Shown piece by piece: positions 33,998 to 46,700 of a DNA stretch of 64,000 nucleotides. Location: the NCBI GenBank assembly GCA_013368325.1, contig JAACJK010000117.1, forward strand, positions 62,001-126,000. The letters are read 5' to 3'. The DNA is from Ephemerocybe angulata (Eukaryota; Basidiomycota; Agaricomycetes; Agaricales; Psathyrellaceae). The translations under genes were made by a program, and so were the position numbers. The stretch's first letter is position 1. Each line of letters opens with the position of its first letter. Under the pieces are notes generated by a model, which was not told the origin of the DNA, made no database searches, and was given only the letters and a program-made list of their open reading frames with translations.

Positions 33998-34709
33998 CTA
34001 CCCTTGCTTAATACCAGCCTGGCGCGCGTACTGCGCAAGGTGCACGGTCGCCTGCCACCAGATCACCATTCCCAACCCAACGAGTCCATGCAAAGTTCCC
34101 CAAACGTTCTCCGGAGTGATCTTCAGCCTGCACCAGCCAACAACGCGTCAACACCCGTCAAGTCGATTGATTCAAGCATTGCGACTTACGACTCTGCGGC
34201 GTCACCAAAAGTGTGTGGGATGAATCTCGGGGCCTGGTACAAGACAGTCGAGACGATACTGTGATAGACACAAAGACCAATCGCGACAGCCCTCTTTCCG
34301 GGGAGGAATTCTAATGACATTCGGGGGGACACCGTTTAGAAGACGCAAACAAAGGGGGTAGGCTGCGGGCAGAGACGGACCTGGGAGACTGAAGCAGAGC
34401 AAGCATATCAAGCAGCTGGCGAGCGAAAGGGATGCGAAGAGCTATCGAAGGAGGACCAGATATAGTACTTTCAGCTTCCGGCAAGGAGCGGGAGACGCGG
34501 CGGCGACGTACCTTGAGCAAGACCACCGCTGTGTTGTTCAACTCCAAGAAGGGCAAGCTCGTCGGTGAAAACAAGCCCTGGACGACGACCGGAATCTCCA
34601 GTGCGATGTGCAGAAGGAAGATAGCCGAACTACAAAGCCACAGTGAGTTCGGGGCAGCAAAACTCAAAGAGCCGACTCACAGAGGACTATGCACAGAAAC
34701 GGCGCTCAT
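33998..34709 (-). CDS. Small multi-pass membrane protein (152 aa, five exons)
   Basis: Five exons join in phase: 34709-34681, 34629-34512, 34441-34381, 34310-34190 and 34127-33998. Four hydrophobic segments are visible: SAIFLLHIALEIPVVVQGLF, LFASLSLASCLICLLCF, VAIGLCVYHSIVSTVLY and LHGLVGLGMVIWW. The loop motif LPGKRA and the ending ITPENVWGTLHG recall a conserved Basidiomycota family of unknown function with about 150 residues, which fits the full length here. The initiator ATG in a 29-nt first exon is supported by phase and by the MSAVSVHSPL start. Confidence 0.75.
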
Positions 34710-35225
34710 CGTGCAAGTTTGGTTTGTCGACGTGGACGTTCCTGGTGAAGAGAGATAAGGAGGCCGATGGAGAGCAGAAAATCAGGTGGGTATCCGTCGT
34801 TTGGCGACGTTCTCACTCGCCGACGTCGTTGTATCTCACATGCATGGGTGATGACAAGCGCGTGTGCCGCTTTCTATTGTTGGAACTCAGACGAGCGCGT
34901 TATTGCCCCTATTGGTTCCTGGACGCTTGCCTGTACGGCAACATATCCATTGAAAGCATATCTATTGAAGATTACTGCGAACTAGCACATCTACGAGAGG
35001 ATGGGAAGTGTATGGTAAGAGTACATAGTGATGTTGTAAATAATTGGTGAACGAGATAGGAAATGAATAGATAGAAAATGAGCGATTCCCGGAGAGAATA
35101 TGGACGTCGTCATGTTTTTGTACAGCGTGAGCGACATTCGTTGAGGAATGTGGCATTTGGGATTTTAAAGTCATGAGGAGACAGCGAGATGAAGGAAGAA
35201 GGCCTTAGAACCGGGACATGATAGC
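34710..35225. other. Intergenic; no gene recognised
   Basis: Upstream region of the small membrane protein gene and 3' flank of the bHLH gene. Plus-strand open frames here are antisense or random. Confidence 0.4.
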
Positions 35226-37851
35226 TCACTCCTCCCCTTCGTCATCGTATACACCAGCAAGCCCGATATGAACCCCCATCCCCTCGACCGCATCCAAATC
35301 CCACTCTAAATCAATCTCCCCATCTTCATCTTCCTCCTCCTCTTCATTTATCTCCTCGCCATCCACATCCATGCCAATCCCGTCATCTACACCCGAAACC
35401 CTCATCCTCTCCAACCTGCCCTCCAAACCCCCAGCCTTCCTCCTCAACCTCCCAACCTCCCTCCTCAGCTTCGCAATCTCCCCATCCCTGCGCTCCACCC
35501 TCCCCTTCAACGTCCGAATATACTGGTTCCCACATATCAACAGCTGCAGCTTGCTCACACCCTTATTTGGCCCTTCGCCACCCGCCTTGGGAGGCCCTCG
35601 GGGCGGCAATGCCCCAGGCGGCAACGGTCCACGAACAGGTATAATCTCATCCTTCTTCTTCGGAAGGACAGCATGCGGACCCTGCTCGTCCTGCTCATCC
35701 TCAAACGTGATCGGCGGTAGAAGCCTCCTCAACTCGTCGTACGCCGTTTTCTGAGAATCCCGCCGTTTTTGCTCGGCATCTTTGTGCGACACCTTCTTCA
35801 CAGGCCCGGTAGGCTCGGTCGGAGAGGGTCCGGCGGTCGAAGCATTCTGCCCACTGGGTCCACCCGCTAAGTCGATACAGAGCCGTCAGTTAAAGAGTCA
35901 GGAGTTCAGACACATAACAAACGTACCAGGCAAGATATGCTTCAAGCCAGCTCCCGCATGCGCATGCGCATGTGTAGACGACGACGCTCCGGCCGCTGCC
36001 TTTTTGCCCGCCGCATCGCTCTTCGACCTCGTCTTCACAGTTTTAGTTGCAGTCGCCTGCATGGGTGCCGCCGTCGCAGTGCTCGAGGACGTGCTCGAAC
36101 TAAATGGCCCAAGCTTCATAACCACCCCGGGTGTAAGCGGCGTTAACTGAGGCCCAGAGCCCATCGAAGAGGCTCCCGCGCCTTCTTCCCCACCAAAGCC
36201 CGCGGGCAAATTACTATCAGACGCGCGAGAAGGATCGGGTGCAGCCGTCGCGGGGGCGGGAGGCGGAGGCATCGAAAGGTCGACGGGCGAGGGTGAATCA
36301 ACTGGCACAGAGGGCAGCGAATGCCCACTGCTAACGAGACTGCCTCCGCGTCCACCATCCACATTGTGCCCACTCCCACCACCCACAAGCGGACTCGTCG
36401 CGAAAGCGTTCCCGGCCCCACTCTTACTTCTTGATCGAGAACCGCGAAGCAACGGCGTCGAAGTCGTCGACTTGGAGCCTTTGTGATACGGTCTCCGGGC
36501 AGAGCTCGAGGCGTTCATAGACATGCCTCCGCCAGAGCCCCCGGCCCCCTCGGCGGCTGAGGACATGCCCGAGCTGTGCTTTTTCCGCGAATGCGACGAG
36601 TCCTCCCCATTGGGCGGGGCCCCGCGCTTGTTGCTCTGCAAACGCTGGTCCTGGGGCCGCAGAAGGGACTGATCGTGACTGCCTTCGCTATCCCGTGCGC
36701 CACCTCCATAGGCTGCCCCCAACCAGGGGCTCGTCAGGGGCGAGATATCAAGGTCATGAACTTCTGGACGATGGCCGCCAGTGAAATGCGGGCTTGGCGT
36801 TGGCCCCGTTCTGACGTGGAAGGCGAGATGCTCTGGCGCAGAGTTTGCCCCTCGATGCATGTAGTCATTAGATTGATGTGCGAATGGAAGAGTATGGTGC
36901 GAGTGCGATGACATGGGAGAGGGGAGCTGCTGTGAGAAGTGATCGAAGTCGAGTTGCGGTTGCTGGGGCCGGAGCTCATTTGAGGGACCTGCCAGGGAGG
37001 GTGAGCCGGATAGACAGACGACAAGCGTATGCTATTACCTGGTGTCGGGAGGCCGGTGAAATTTGGGGAGGTGGTGTTGTTGGGCATGCGTTGCTGCAGG
37101 CTCTGCTGCTCGAAGGCCCCAGCGGGCGAAGTAGTCGGGGACTGTCCACTGATTAGGGCAATCTGGCGGAGTCGTCAAAATGGGCGGTACACTTCACCGT
37201 CGCCTCACGTACCTGCTGCTGGAAGATCTGGTTTTGGAGCTGCTGGAGTTGCTGAAGCTGCTGCAGCTTGATTTGCTGCTCAAGGAGGGCGTTGTTTGCC
37301 GGGGTCGGGAATCCCGTGTTGCCGGAAGGGGAATTGAGGTTGTTGTCGACCCTGCCACTGCCGCCGCCCATGTTGCCCATACCCGTGGAAGCACCAAACG
37401 ACTGCTCCCCATAGTTCATGCCTCCGGACCCCGTGCCTCCGGCGTGGTTTCCGTATCCGGTCGAAGGTTGTTGAGAGGACATTGGGAAGCTGTTATCTAG
37501 CCCCTGCATCTGCATGAGGCTGCCCAACAGCTGCATCGTAAGCTGGGTATTGGGGCTCTGGGGTTGTATGGGAGAAGACGGAGGGTACATCGTGTTTCCG
37601 CCAGGGTTGGTGTTGTGGACGGCGTTTGAGCTGCGTCTGATATTCGACGAGTCCATCAGAGTGGAAGATCCTCCTCCATGGGTGTCATGGAGCCCCGAAG
37701 ACGACGACGAAGCTGGCGATCCATTGCTGCGGCCACCTTGATTTCGCGTCGAGATATGGTACATATCCCCATGTCGCGCTTCATCCCCTGGAAAGAGGCT
37801 GGAGAGAAAGTCCTGTTGCTGGTGCTGGGCAGAGGTCTGCATGTCCATCAT
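35226..37851 (-). CDS. bHLH transcription factor (821 aa)
   Basis: Four exons join in phase: 37851-37213, 37162-37039, 36988-35927 and 35866-35226. The long N-terminal part is disordered, rich in Gln, Ser, Gly and Asn, with a Leu-Gln repeat of LQQLQQLQ type (about residues 190-210) typical of activation domains. The DNA-binding domain lies at about 630-730. Its basic region HKDAEQKRRDS carries the His-Glu-Arg contacts for E-box DNA, helix 1 is TAYDELRRLLPP, and helix 2 is VSKLQLLICGNQYIRTLKGR. A long, Pro-rich loop of roughly 55 residues separates the helices. A leucine-zipper-like coiled coil (about 730-770) and an acidic tail follow. It acts in the nucleus; targets are unknown. The upstream ATG of a tandem ATG pair was chosen. 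Confidence 0.85.
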
Positions 37852-39434
37852 GCAGAACCGAGATAGTCGATGAGTCGGGGAGTATCACAGCCGTCCTCGT
37901 CGTGCAACAAGGCCTTCGTCAGTGGATATAGATCTCCGAGACGGCCCGCAGGCAGAGACGAGGGGCAGAGTGGTGGGTGTCGAGAATCAAGATGGAATAT
38001 TTGAGCCCAACGATTCTCCGTGCCGCACCCTCAGGTACAAGCCCGTTCGGGCCCAATAAACGGTCACGGGATCCCGCCGCCGCCCCGGCACATCTCTACG
38101 ATCTCCTCACTTCCGCGCAGAAGAGACCCGAATCGCCAGTCCCAGCCCACGATTCTGGCCCTGGAGGGGTGGATCGGGGCAGATTACAACCTTTATAAAG
38201 CATGACTGCCCCCAGAATCTCAGAGGCCAGAGGAACTCGTTCGAATATGTCAAAGAGGAAACGTCTCCTTGAACTAGCCCTGTTCGGCCAGCTTCCGGAT
38301 CACTGCGTCATTATATTATTGCCAAGAATTCGCGTCGCCAGGCGCCTCGATTCGACGCTCCGACAAACGTGGGTCAAGGAACGGGTGCAGAACAGGCTCG
38401 GGCACATTGAATTGCCCTTGCTGAAACCCATTAGTTACGCCACTGCTTCTACGCACGGGTCTCCGAACCAGGAGCGGAAGATATGGCAGCTTCAGAAGCG
38501 TTGCGTCGACGAGATGGCGCAACCATCTGCAACCATCGCACCGAAATTCCTGGGCTCCGAGTGATTTAAATAACGTCACAATAACTGGTCGTGTGCCCCA
38601 TTTTCTCAAATATAGATATGTGAAGAGGGAGCAGCTGCCACAGGAAAACATTCTTGTATGAAAACGGCTCAAGCACATTGCAAGAATACCTTCGTAGACT
38701 CGAAAAGGGATGCGCAGAAGCTCGACCCACACCTCGAGGCTGTCTCATCGAGACCTTAAAGTCCTAGCTATATCCGTTCACGCACCTCACCTGGACCAAG
38801 GGCGACATTTACATACAACGGGAATTCCGGACCCGGAAGTGCAGATCTTCTACTCATTCACAGACTATATAGGTACCATCTCCTATCACGGCAGAGAGAA
38901 GGGGCTTGAAGCTTCGCGGGAGACGTAGAAGGACGTGTGAGGTGTTTGCTTTTCTAGGAGATGTGTCCAGTCCACCGATGGGTGAAGGTCTAGAGTCCTC
39001 ACTATAATGTGACAGAGTCAGTATGTTGCGTCTCCATGCGCTTGAATGTGCGACTAATCACTGTAAGCGCCGACCAGCATGAGCGCTTAGATCGCTGTCA
39101 CACCATGAGTCGATAACGTCAGCGGCGGAACGATGTACGTCAAGGGAAAGACCAGGGTGCTAGGAACATAAGGGTATATTTGTTCTTCAACCATCGATGC
39201 CTATACAACGACCTAATGTTACAAGAATGAAAGAGAGAGAGAGAGAGAGTAAGAAGAGAAAGGTCCGAAACTCAAAAAGAATGTGACAACTGTAACAGTC
39301 GTAAACAAGTAAATCGTAAGTAAACGTGAACGTTATCATTAAAGATTAGAAAAGTTGTAACCTTGATCAACCAAGAGGACTAAGTATAAGAAAGGCGTCT
39401 CAAACAGACCTGGGTATCCTCATCCTTCAATCGC
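37852..39434. other. Intergenic; no gene recognised
   Basis: Promoter of the bHLH gene and 3' flank of the CSC1-like gene. A 120-codon plus-strand frame (38202-38564) and a 138-codon minus-strand frame (38316-38732) overlap each other and show no domain, so neither is called. Confidence 0.4.
39231..39249. repeat. (GA)n microsatellite
   Basis: About nine GA units within a purine-rich stretch downstream of the CSC1-like gene. Confidence 0.8.
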
Positions 39435-42400
39435 TCACAGCCCGGTGTACCCCGGAGGGCCCGAGTCCACCTCAATCTTCCCCTTCCCATCCATCCTCGC
39501 ACCCCTCTCCCTCGCATCCACCCCCGCCTCCACGCACGCCTGAGTCTGCCTCTCACCCATCCCATGCAACACCTCCACAAACTCATCCACCTCCGTCTCC
39601 CCCGTCTTCTCATTCACAAACCTCGGGGTAAAGTGCGGAATCCACACCGTCCTCTGCGGCCGACTCGCAGCCGGATGCGCAAACCCATACCGTTCCAACT
39701 CGCTCTTCTCCTTATCCTCCATAAGCGCCGCGATCTTCTTGTCCTTCCTCGCAGCTCCACTGCCATGGCTGGCATCCGAACCGTCCTGATGTCCGTCCTC
39801 GGTCGAAGCCCCCAGGCCATCTCGCGCCTTGGGATGAACCCTCCTCTCCTCGCTGATCCCAGACGCCCGACCAGCCTCGGCATCAACAGGGCTCACACCC
39901 GCCTCCTCGCCCGCCGCGTCCTTCTTCGCCTTAATCTCCTGCTGCTGCCTCACCCCATCCTCCTCCCCAACCTCATCCACATCGACCTTCGCCTCCTCAA
40001 CACTCACCCCCCGCCCAACGCGGTCCTTCAAACTCAACGGCAGCGCAACAATCAGCGGCTTATAACTCGAGTTCAAAATCGCATGGAAGCCCGCGGTGAG
40101 CACGATAAGCACGATCATGAGCGCGCCCTGCGGGACGCTCGTCGCCTTCTTATCCGTGTCGCGCGCGAGGAAGAAGAGCGCGGCGAGGCAGATGTGTTGC
40201 AGGTACAGCCCGACGAACACGTGTTGGATGGCCTTGGGGAAGAACAGCCCTCCGGTGTCCTGGCGCTTGTCTTGCTGCAGTACGTATAGGAAGAGGTACT
40301 TGTAGAGCTGGTAGAAGAGGAAGAACGCGAGCACGGCGAGGCCGTTGATGATCGGGGAGATGATGCTGTACGCGAGGCCTACGCGCGGTGCGCAAAGGTC
40401 AGATGAGCGGCATGGAATAAGAGGAAAGGGGAATACGCACCGATGACGGTAATGAGCGTGATACCGGGGAACAGGGTGCCCCAAGCGACACTCCCGGGGG
40501 TATACTTGATGGCGTAGATGTTCCTCGGCGTGCTTCCAAGCAAGACCAGCTTCACGTAGTACACGATAAGCCTCACGATCTGGAGGAATCCACCTGCAGC
40601 TCCAGCGAGACCTTGCAGGATGATATACGTCAAGAAGAAGGTGGAAGCCTTGGGCAGGCCTTGAGCCAAGGTCGAGGGAATTGAGGTAGGGTTATTGAGT
40701 AGCTCCTTCAAGGAGGCGATGATACCGCTGGAAAGGGTGACGATCAAGAACGAGTGCTAAACAAAGTTGCTGTCAGTACAGCGCCGGTGAGTTAGAAAGT
40801 ATCGAAAGACTTACAAGGACTTGGAACAAGAAAAACCTTGTCATCAGACTAAGCTCAAGGCCCGTATATTTCGGGATACCCTCGAATCTCGCGAGGAGAC
40901 GCAGCACGATCGGCAAGAGCATCATGAGGACCGCCAACAGAACGGGGGGCAGAATACCGCTGATGATTCCCACCACGACCGGAGGCAGAGTGCAGATCCA
41001 ACTCAGCCACACAACCTGCGTGCAGACGGTCTTGATGTTGGAGACGACACCAACAAACGCGACAGGGAACGCCCACAAGAGGATAAGTCCTGCGGTTGCC
41101 GCATACGAGATAGCCAGGCGAATCTTCTGCTCGTAGGGGTTGAGGTTGAGGTTGGCGTGGATAACGTCCGAGGGCGCGACTTCGATGTACCTGCCAGTCA
41201 TGGTATAGGGCATATGGTGGGCCAACGACTGGAACGCAAGATGCGCAGCGATCTGGCGGTTGAACGTGATGAACGCGCTGTTGAGGGCGGGGTATTTCTC
41301 GTCAGACGGGGCGCCCTTCAACGCGCCCTTGATGTTGGTGACTGCGCCTTGTACGCCTCCGACTGCTCCTTTCACGGCCCTCCCGGGCGCATCCTTGACT
41401 CCTCCAACAGCAGCCATCACACCGTCGACGATAACTCCCTTCACATTCAGAACGTCGCCCTCCCCGTCTCCGTCAACGTCTTTCCAGGTATCCGCTTTCC
41501 TAGCCCGTCCGATAGGATTGCCAAACTTGTCCACGGCTCCACCCTGCAAGTCCGCGCCGTCCACCAAGTCGAAGTCAGCCCCCTCCGTAAATCCATCTGT
41601 AGACGCGATATGGCTCCGTCCCTCATCCAAGGCCTTGTTGCAAGTAGCAATCTCCTCCCTGCACCACTCAATGCTATCCACCTTGGTACCGAAGAGGCCC
41701 AAGAACCCAGTCTTATGCGTAGGCCTCTTGTCCCTCGGGACGATGGTCTCCTCGATGCCAACCTCAGCGTCCTCGCTAGTTGCCACAGCTCCCTTCTGCA
41801 ACTCCGTAGTCGAATCACGAGAGTCGTTCTTAGCCGGGGTTTTGGGACTTTTACCCTTCGCCGCGGCCTTGGACTCCGCTAGCTTGATCTTCAACGCCGT
41901 GCGCATAAGCGCGACTTCCGCGCCTTCTAGCTTGTTGCATGCCTTCTCGCGGCGGTCGTAGAACTCGGGAAGCTCTTTCAAATCCCTGTTAATCCAGATT
42001 TGCTTCACGCCCCCAGGGAGATCCTGGAAAAGCGCGCGTAACGCAGTCTGCGTGAGGTACCGCTTCGGGATTCCAGTAACGAGGATAGTTTTGGCCTGCA
42101 CGCTTTCGGAATGCTCCTTCTCCGTGAGATGCTGCTGGCGGGTGATAAGGAAGTGCGTCATTTCCCCGCGAATAACGTGTAGAATCCAGACTACAGTTCA
42201 AAAGAACAAGGGAAGAAAGAAGCAGGAAAAGTTAGTAAAGAAGGACCATGACGACGCAGACGATGACGAGCGACCCAGTTGGGCGAGGAAAAAATACACG
42301 TACAGGTGAAGACCCAGACGCAGACCAGGTGTGCCCAATACCGCGACTGCTGTTCTGTGCCCACATTCCCAAACGTGAAGCGAGTGAGGCTGTCCGAACC

Positions 42401-42914
42401 AGGCGTCCCCGTCCTCACACTGGTGATTGGGAGGAGGATGGCCCAGCTGAGAACCCAGATTGGCACGAAAACCTTGATCATCATGCGCAGGAACCGCACG
42501 AAGAAGTACGCGTCGAGGCCATTGTACTTGATGATCTGCCTGAAGTCCGCGTTGATGAGAGCTATTGGCCAGAAGAGCGTCGAGATGAATGAACGGAGGT
42601 TCTGTTTGTCGAGAGGGGCGATAGTTTTGGGTTTGGGAGTCAAGGGTGCTATGTGCTGCCTGCAGGGCACAAAGAAGAGTTCGAGGTGAGAGGAGAACTG
42701 AGTTGAGACGTGTGCTTCACGACGTACCCAGTGCCAACATACGTCCTGGGCTCATAGATAGCCTTGAACCTCGGTCGAAGGAGGGTGAAGACGCCAAGCT
42801 GGGCTCCGAATACAATAGCATTGAACACAAGGGCCGTCGTAAATGTCGCTGTGGACGCGGACCCCGCGTTGGAGATATCTGAGGACGAGTCCGACCTATT
42901 GGCAACCTCAGTCA
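39435..42914 (-). CDS. CSC1/OSCA-type calcium-permeable channel (DUF221), about 1,058 aa
   Basis: Exons 42914-42728, 42659-42304, 42190-40815, 40756-40441 and 40378-39435 join in phase. The N-terminal helix (ALVFNAIVFGAQLGVFTLL) and the following WPIALINADFRQIIKYNGLD segment match the late-exocytosis/RSN1 N-terminal domain. A large cytosolic region (about residues 190-560) follows, with a Gly/Val-Lys-rich insert. The multi-helix RSN1_7TM domain then begins at AISYAATAGLILLWAFP, and a charged C-terminal tail completes it. Family members are osmotically or mechanically gated cation channels of the plasma membrane. No ATG exists in exon 1: the frame is open from 42934 and the only candidate start is GTG at 42915. 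A strong acceptor (TTTTTCCTGGGTCAG) ends at 42915, so a short upstream exon probably supplies the start. Confidence 0.82.
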
Positions 42915-43737
42915 CTGACCCAGGAAAAATGACGATTCAGGAACGTACATGGCTACAACTCTGCCCCGGCAGAGCGAGTCCCGATGAAGTTTTCAAAGAC
43001 TGGTATCTGGGGGGAAAGGTCGAACGATGAGGACCGGGGGCAGGGAAACGGCGAGGAGACGGACGCACAAGTCGTTCCGGGACGACGTTCGAAAGAAAAG
43101 AAGAGAATCCAACAGGAGGCAGCTTTAAGAGCCCAACATTTTGGTGGCATGATGAATGGAGGACCCGAATTGGAGCTCAGCCCCATGCTGTGGCGTGACG
43201 TCAAGCCTGTTCCCGAGAGTTCATCCACCATTACACCAAAGTTCGTCATGGTATTCAAATTCACTGTCACAAGCGCAAGTGGCGGTCAGAATTACACCAG
43301 GGAAGGGGCTGGAGTGGGGTTTTCATCGTCCACCCTCGCTCGGCGCGTGCGCCAAGCGTGCGCAATGGTAACCGACAGGATGATGATCGACCGCCGGGAG
43401 CCGAACGGAACGCCTGATATCCCTCAACGGAGAACGTGGCAGACAGGGGTTTCTACTTCCTCATTCGGCGGGCGTCTAGATGGCAGCATGAATGGCTGAA
43501 CACCGTCAAGACTGGTCACCGTGACTCTCAACGACTACAATTACCTCAGTACTTAAATACCTCGATGCTACAGACTGCGGCAATGCTCTCCTCCGCATCC
43601 TATGTGCCTGTTCGATGGTCCGAAAGACCATTCCAGACGCCCTTCACACCGGCGTCCTATCGTCTGTCTGAATCATAAACACACATTCCGTCCAATTATA
43701 AGTAATACAAGCATCAAATCGGCTTAATATCGAGGCC
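42915..43737. other. Intergenic; 5' region of the CSC1-like gene
   Basis: It must contain the promoter and probably a short first exon of the CSC1-like gene. I could not identify that exon. A 171-codon plus-strand frame (42984-43499) is antisense and unsupported. Confidence 0.4.
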
Positions 43738-46700
43738 TCAATCGAGCGCCCCATTCCCATTACAATAATCCACATTTCCCTTGCGCGGATTCCCAGCCCA
43801 CTAGAAGATAGCCGATTAGCGCGACTCGAACAGCAAAGCGAGGACGAGTAGCAACTCACAGCCGGGAAAGGCCTCTCAGTCCCACTCGCGCCAAACACCG
43901 CAAACGAGAGCACGAAGATCATAACCTGCGCGCCTCCGTCCAACGCGCCGCCCAGGATAAAGTTGTACTTCTTGTACCACCCGGGGTGGTGTTTCCTCAG
44001 CCACAGCTGGGACACGAGCCCGACGATAATGCACGAGGTGATGACCGAGTTCGTGCCAATTGCCATCCACGAGGAATACTGCGGCGATCCAGGGTGTAAG
44101 TCGAGGAGCGTGGCGATGAATAGGGTCTAGATCGACAAACGCACCATGTAGATAAGCGGCAGTATAACGGTATCGACTTGCACGGGTCCAATCTTAGGCC
44201 ACCTCTGTTAAAATTTCAGTAAAATGGACGTGGAAAGCCCAGAAGATTCTTGAACTGACCTTGTGGATGAGCCATTGAATCGTTGTCGGCACCAAGCCCA
44301 ATACCAAGCTCAGCGGGATAATCCAGTATGGCCCGTTGAAGCCATACAGCTGCTTTGCAAGCGACCAAGTCACCGCACCACTGTTTACGCTCTGTGTTGC
44401 CTGCCCACTCCATACATTGCTACCCAAAGGGTTCAGGAGAATTTCACGTTGCGCGGTGACGACCGAGACCATGACCACTATGAACAAGCAAAGAGTCAGT
44501 CGAGACCAATGGTAGCGTCAAACGGGACTAACCATAGTTCACAGCCGCGCCTGAAAGGGGGAGAAACGGAGTCAGCAAATCCATGGAGGTATCCACGCAG
44601 ACGACCGTACGCACCAAGTAACGTTCCCCAGACCTGTGTCAAAAACATAACCCTAGGCGGAATCTTGAGATACTGGCCCATCTTCAAATCCTGCGCCAGC
44701 CCAATCGACGTCGAGATAACATCGTGGCTCCACATAGAAAACTGTACGAATGCACGAAGACAACATCAATGCCAATGGTTGGAAGTTATAGTGCAGTAAC
44801 GTACGTAGAGGTTTGCCACTGGTTTACCTGGGTTAACGGCGCCAGCGACCATCTTCATGAGTTGATTCGTCGCAATACCATTCCCCATCCTCGCGTACAG
44901 GAGCGTCGAGAAGGGCTACAAACACCTATCAGAACCTGGCATACGCTGGAAGCGGGAGAAAGGCTCACAGTAATGAACGTCCCCAAGATCAGTGCAACGA
45001 TATAGGACCACCAAGGCAGCGTAGTCTGCCCCTTCAACACGACGATGAGGCCTATTCAACCGTCAATGACCCGTCCCATATCGACTCATTGGGCTGAAAG
45101 CTTACCTGCAAAGAACGACAGAACGAGCAGGATAACGTACCACCACCACGGCGCCTCCTTATACTTCTTCATCGCCTGGTAATGCGGGTCCGGCTGCGTC
45201 CTATTATACGCCGCCTTAAACGAGTCCACCGCGTACGGGCCCCAGAATAACACCACATGCGCGATGAGGCCACCAATCGACAAGTTCTGCGTCAGGTTCT
45301 TCCACGCATTTGAGCCCGTAAGCGCAGGGAGCCCTACAATTTCCAGCGCTGTCTCGTTCAGAGCGAACTGGCTGTCGAACACGGCGGATTGATGATACAC
45401 AGAGCCGTTGTGTGAAAAGATGGAAGACGAAAGCATCGGGTAGTCCAGCGACTGGTGATTCAAGTCGCCAGTTAGAATGTAACTCTTGATGCAAATGAGG
45501 AGTGACCTACATTCCAAGCGTTCGAATAGTACAGGGCCATGATGATGATGTAGCACAAAGCATATCCAATCCAAGAGTTGGCTGAAGAAAGGGGCAGTTA
45601 GTCACATAAGTATCGATAAATCTGGTAAAGCGACATCCACTCACCTTGCTGAATTATTGGCAGGGTCATAAACCTGTTACACTTCAATGAGCAACGACCC
45701 CAAAGCCCATCCCAGAAATGAAACGCACGATGATCCAATATACTGCCAATCAAATGATAAACTCAGAAGCCCCAACCCCTCATTCCCGGATGTCCCTCCA
45801 AACAAATTCGTAAAGATATCCACCGTCTTCGGGGACGCCTTCTGCGACGCAAGGCAGAACACGCTGAACCCGTTCAGGAGCGGGAAGATGTACGCCGGGA
45901 TAAGCTCATAAACGAACATGCCCAGGAAGGCGAGCCAGAAAAAGCGCACGCGCTTCGTATTCGCCGAACTATCGAAATGCAGTGCTGCATGGGAGGTAGG
46001 GAGGGTCAGTCTTGGGTCAGTCTTACGGAAACGACGGGGGATGTATGGGATTAAGCGCACCTTGGAAGATAGACACCGTTGGGAGGTTCTGTCGTAAAGA
46101 AAAGCAAGTAGCATGTGGTCAGTATAGTGTTAAACCCTCGGTTATGGCCCAGCCGCTCGCTGTACTAGGATATGGAACCTTCTGCACAGCGAAAGCCAGA
46201 CTGGCTCCATAAGTTTGATCGTCACTTACAGCCCAATATACCATCTCTGCCGGATAAACAGTCAAAGGCCGTAGTAGCCCCACCAAGCCATATCTTCGCA
46301 AGACAACAGAGATAAGGTCAGTATGGTCGTAATTTTAGGTTCTCAGACCATGAGGACGCACCCAAAGCAAGACGTGGAGAAGGTCGCAAGAATGGCGGTC
46401 GTCGCTTTCACGTTTGTGTCATAGTACAGCTGTATATCAATGTGTGTGAGGATAATGCAGATTGATGAGCGCAAGACAACGTTACTCACCCGTTGGACCG
46501 CGAAGTTGTTCACAGCCGCACTACCATATGCCGCTGTATTTGCGACGAGGGAGGCGACGACGTGCTGTCAGTTTGAGTTAGCTTTCGACGCCATAGTGAT
46601 GGAAAGGAATGGGTTCTATACCTCCTTCAGCCCAAAATGCCCAGGGTTAATAAAATGTATGATAGGCCCAAGTTTCTCAAACCGCGTTCCTTCGACAAGT

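Noticed and set aside
38202..38732. Overlapping 120- and 138-codon frames on opposite strands
   Set aside because: No domain, no splice partners and mutual overlap; likely random open frames in the bHLH promoter region.
40821..41961. Long plus-strand open frames (353 and 233 codons)
   Set aside because: Antisense to exon 3 of the CSC1-like channel; no domain.
42984..43499. 171-codon plus-strand frame upstream of the CSC1-like gene
   Set aside because: It covers the expected promoter and first exon of the minus-strand gene and shows no domain.
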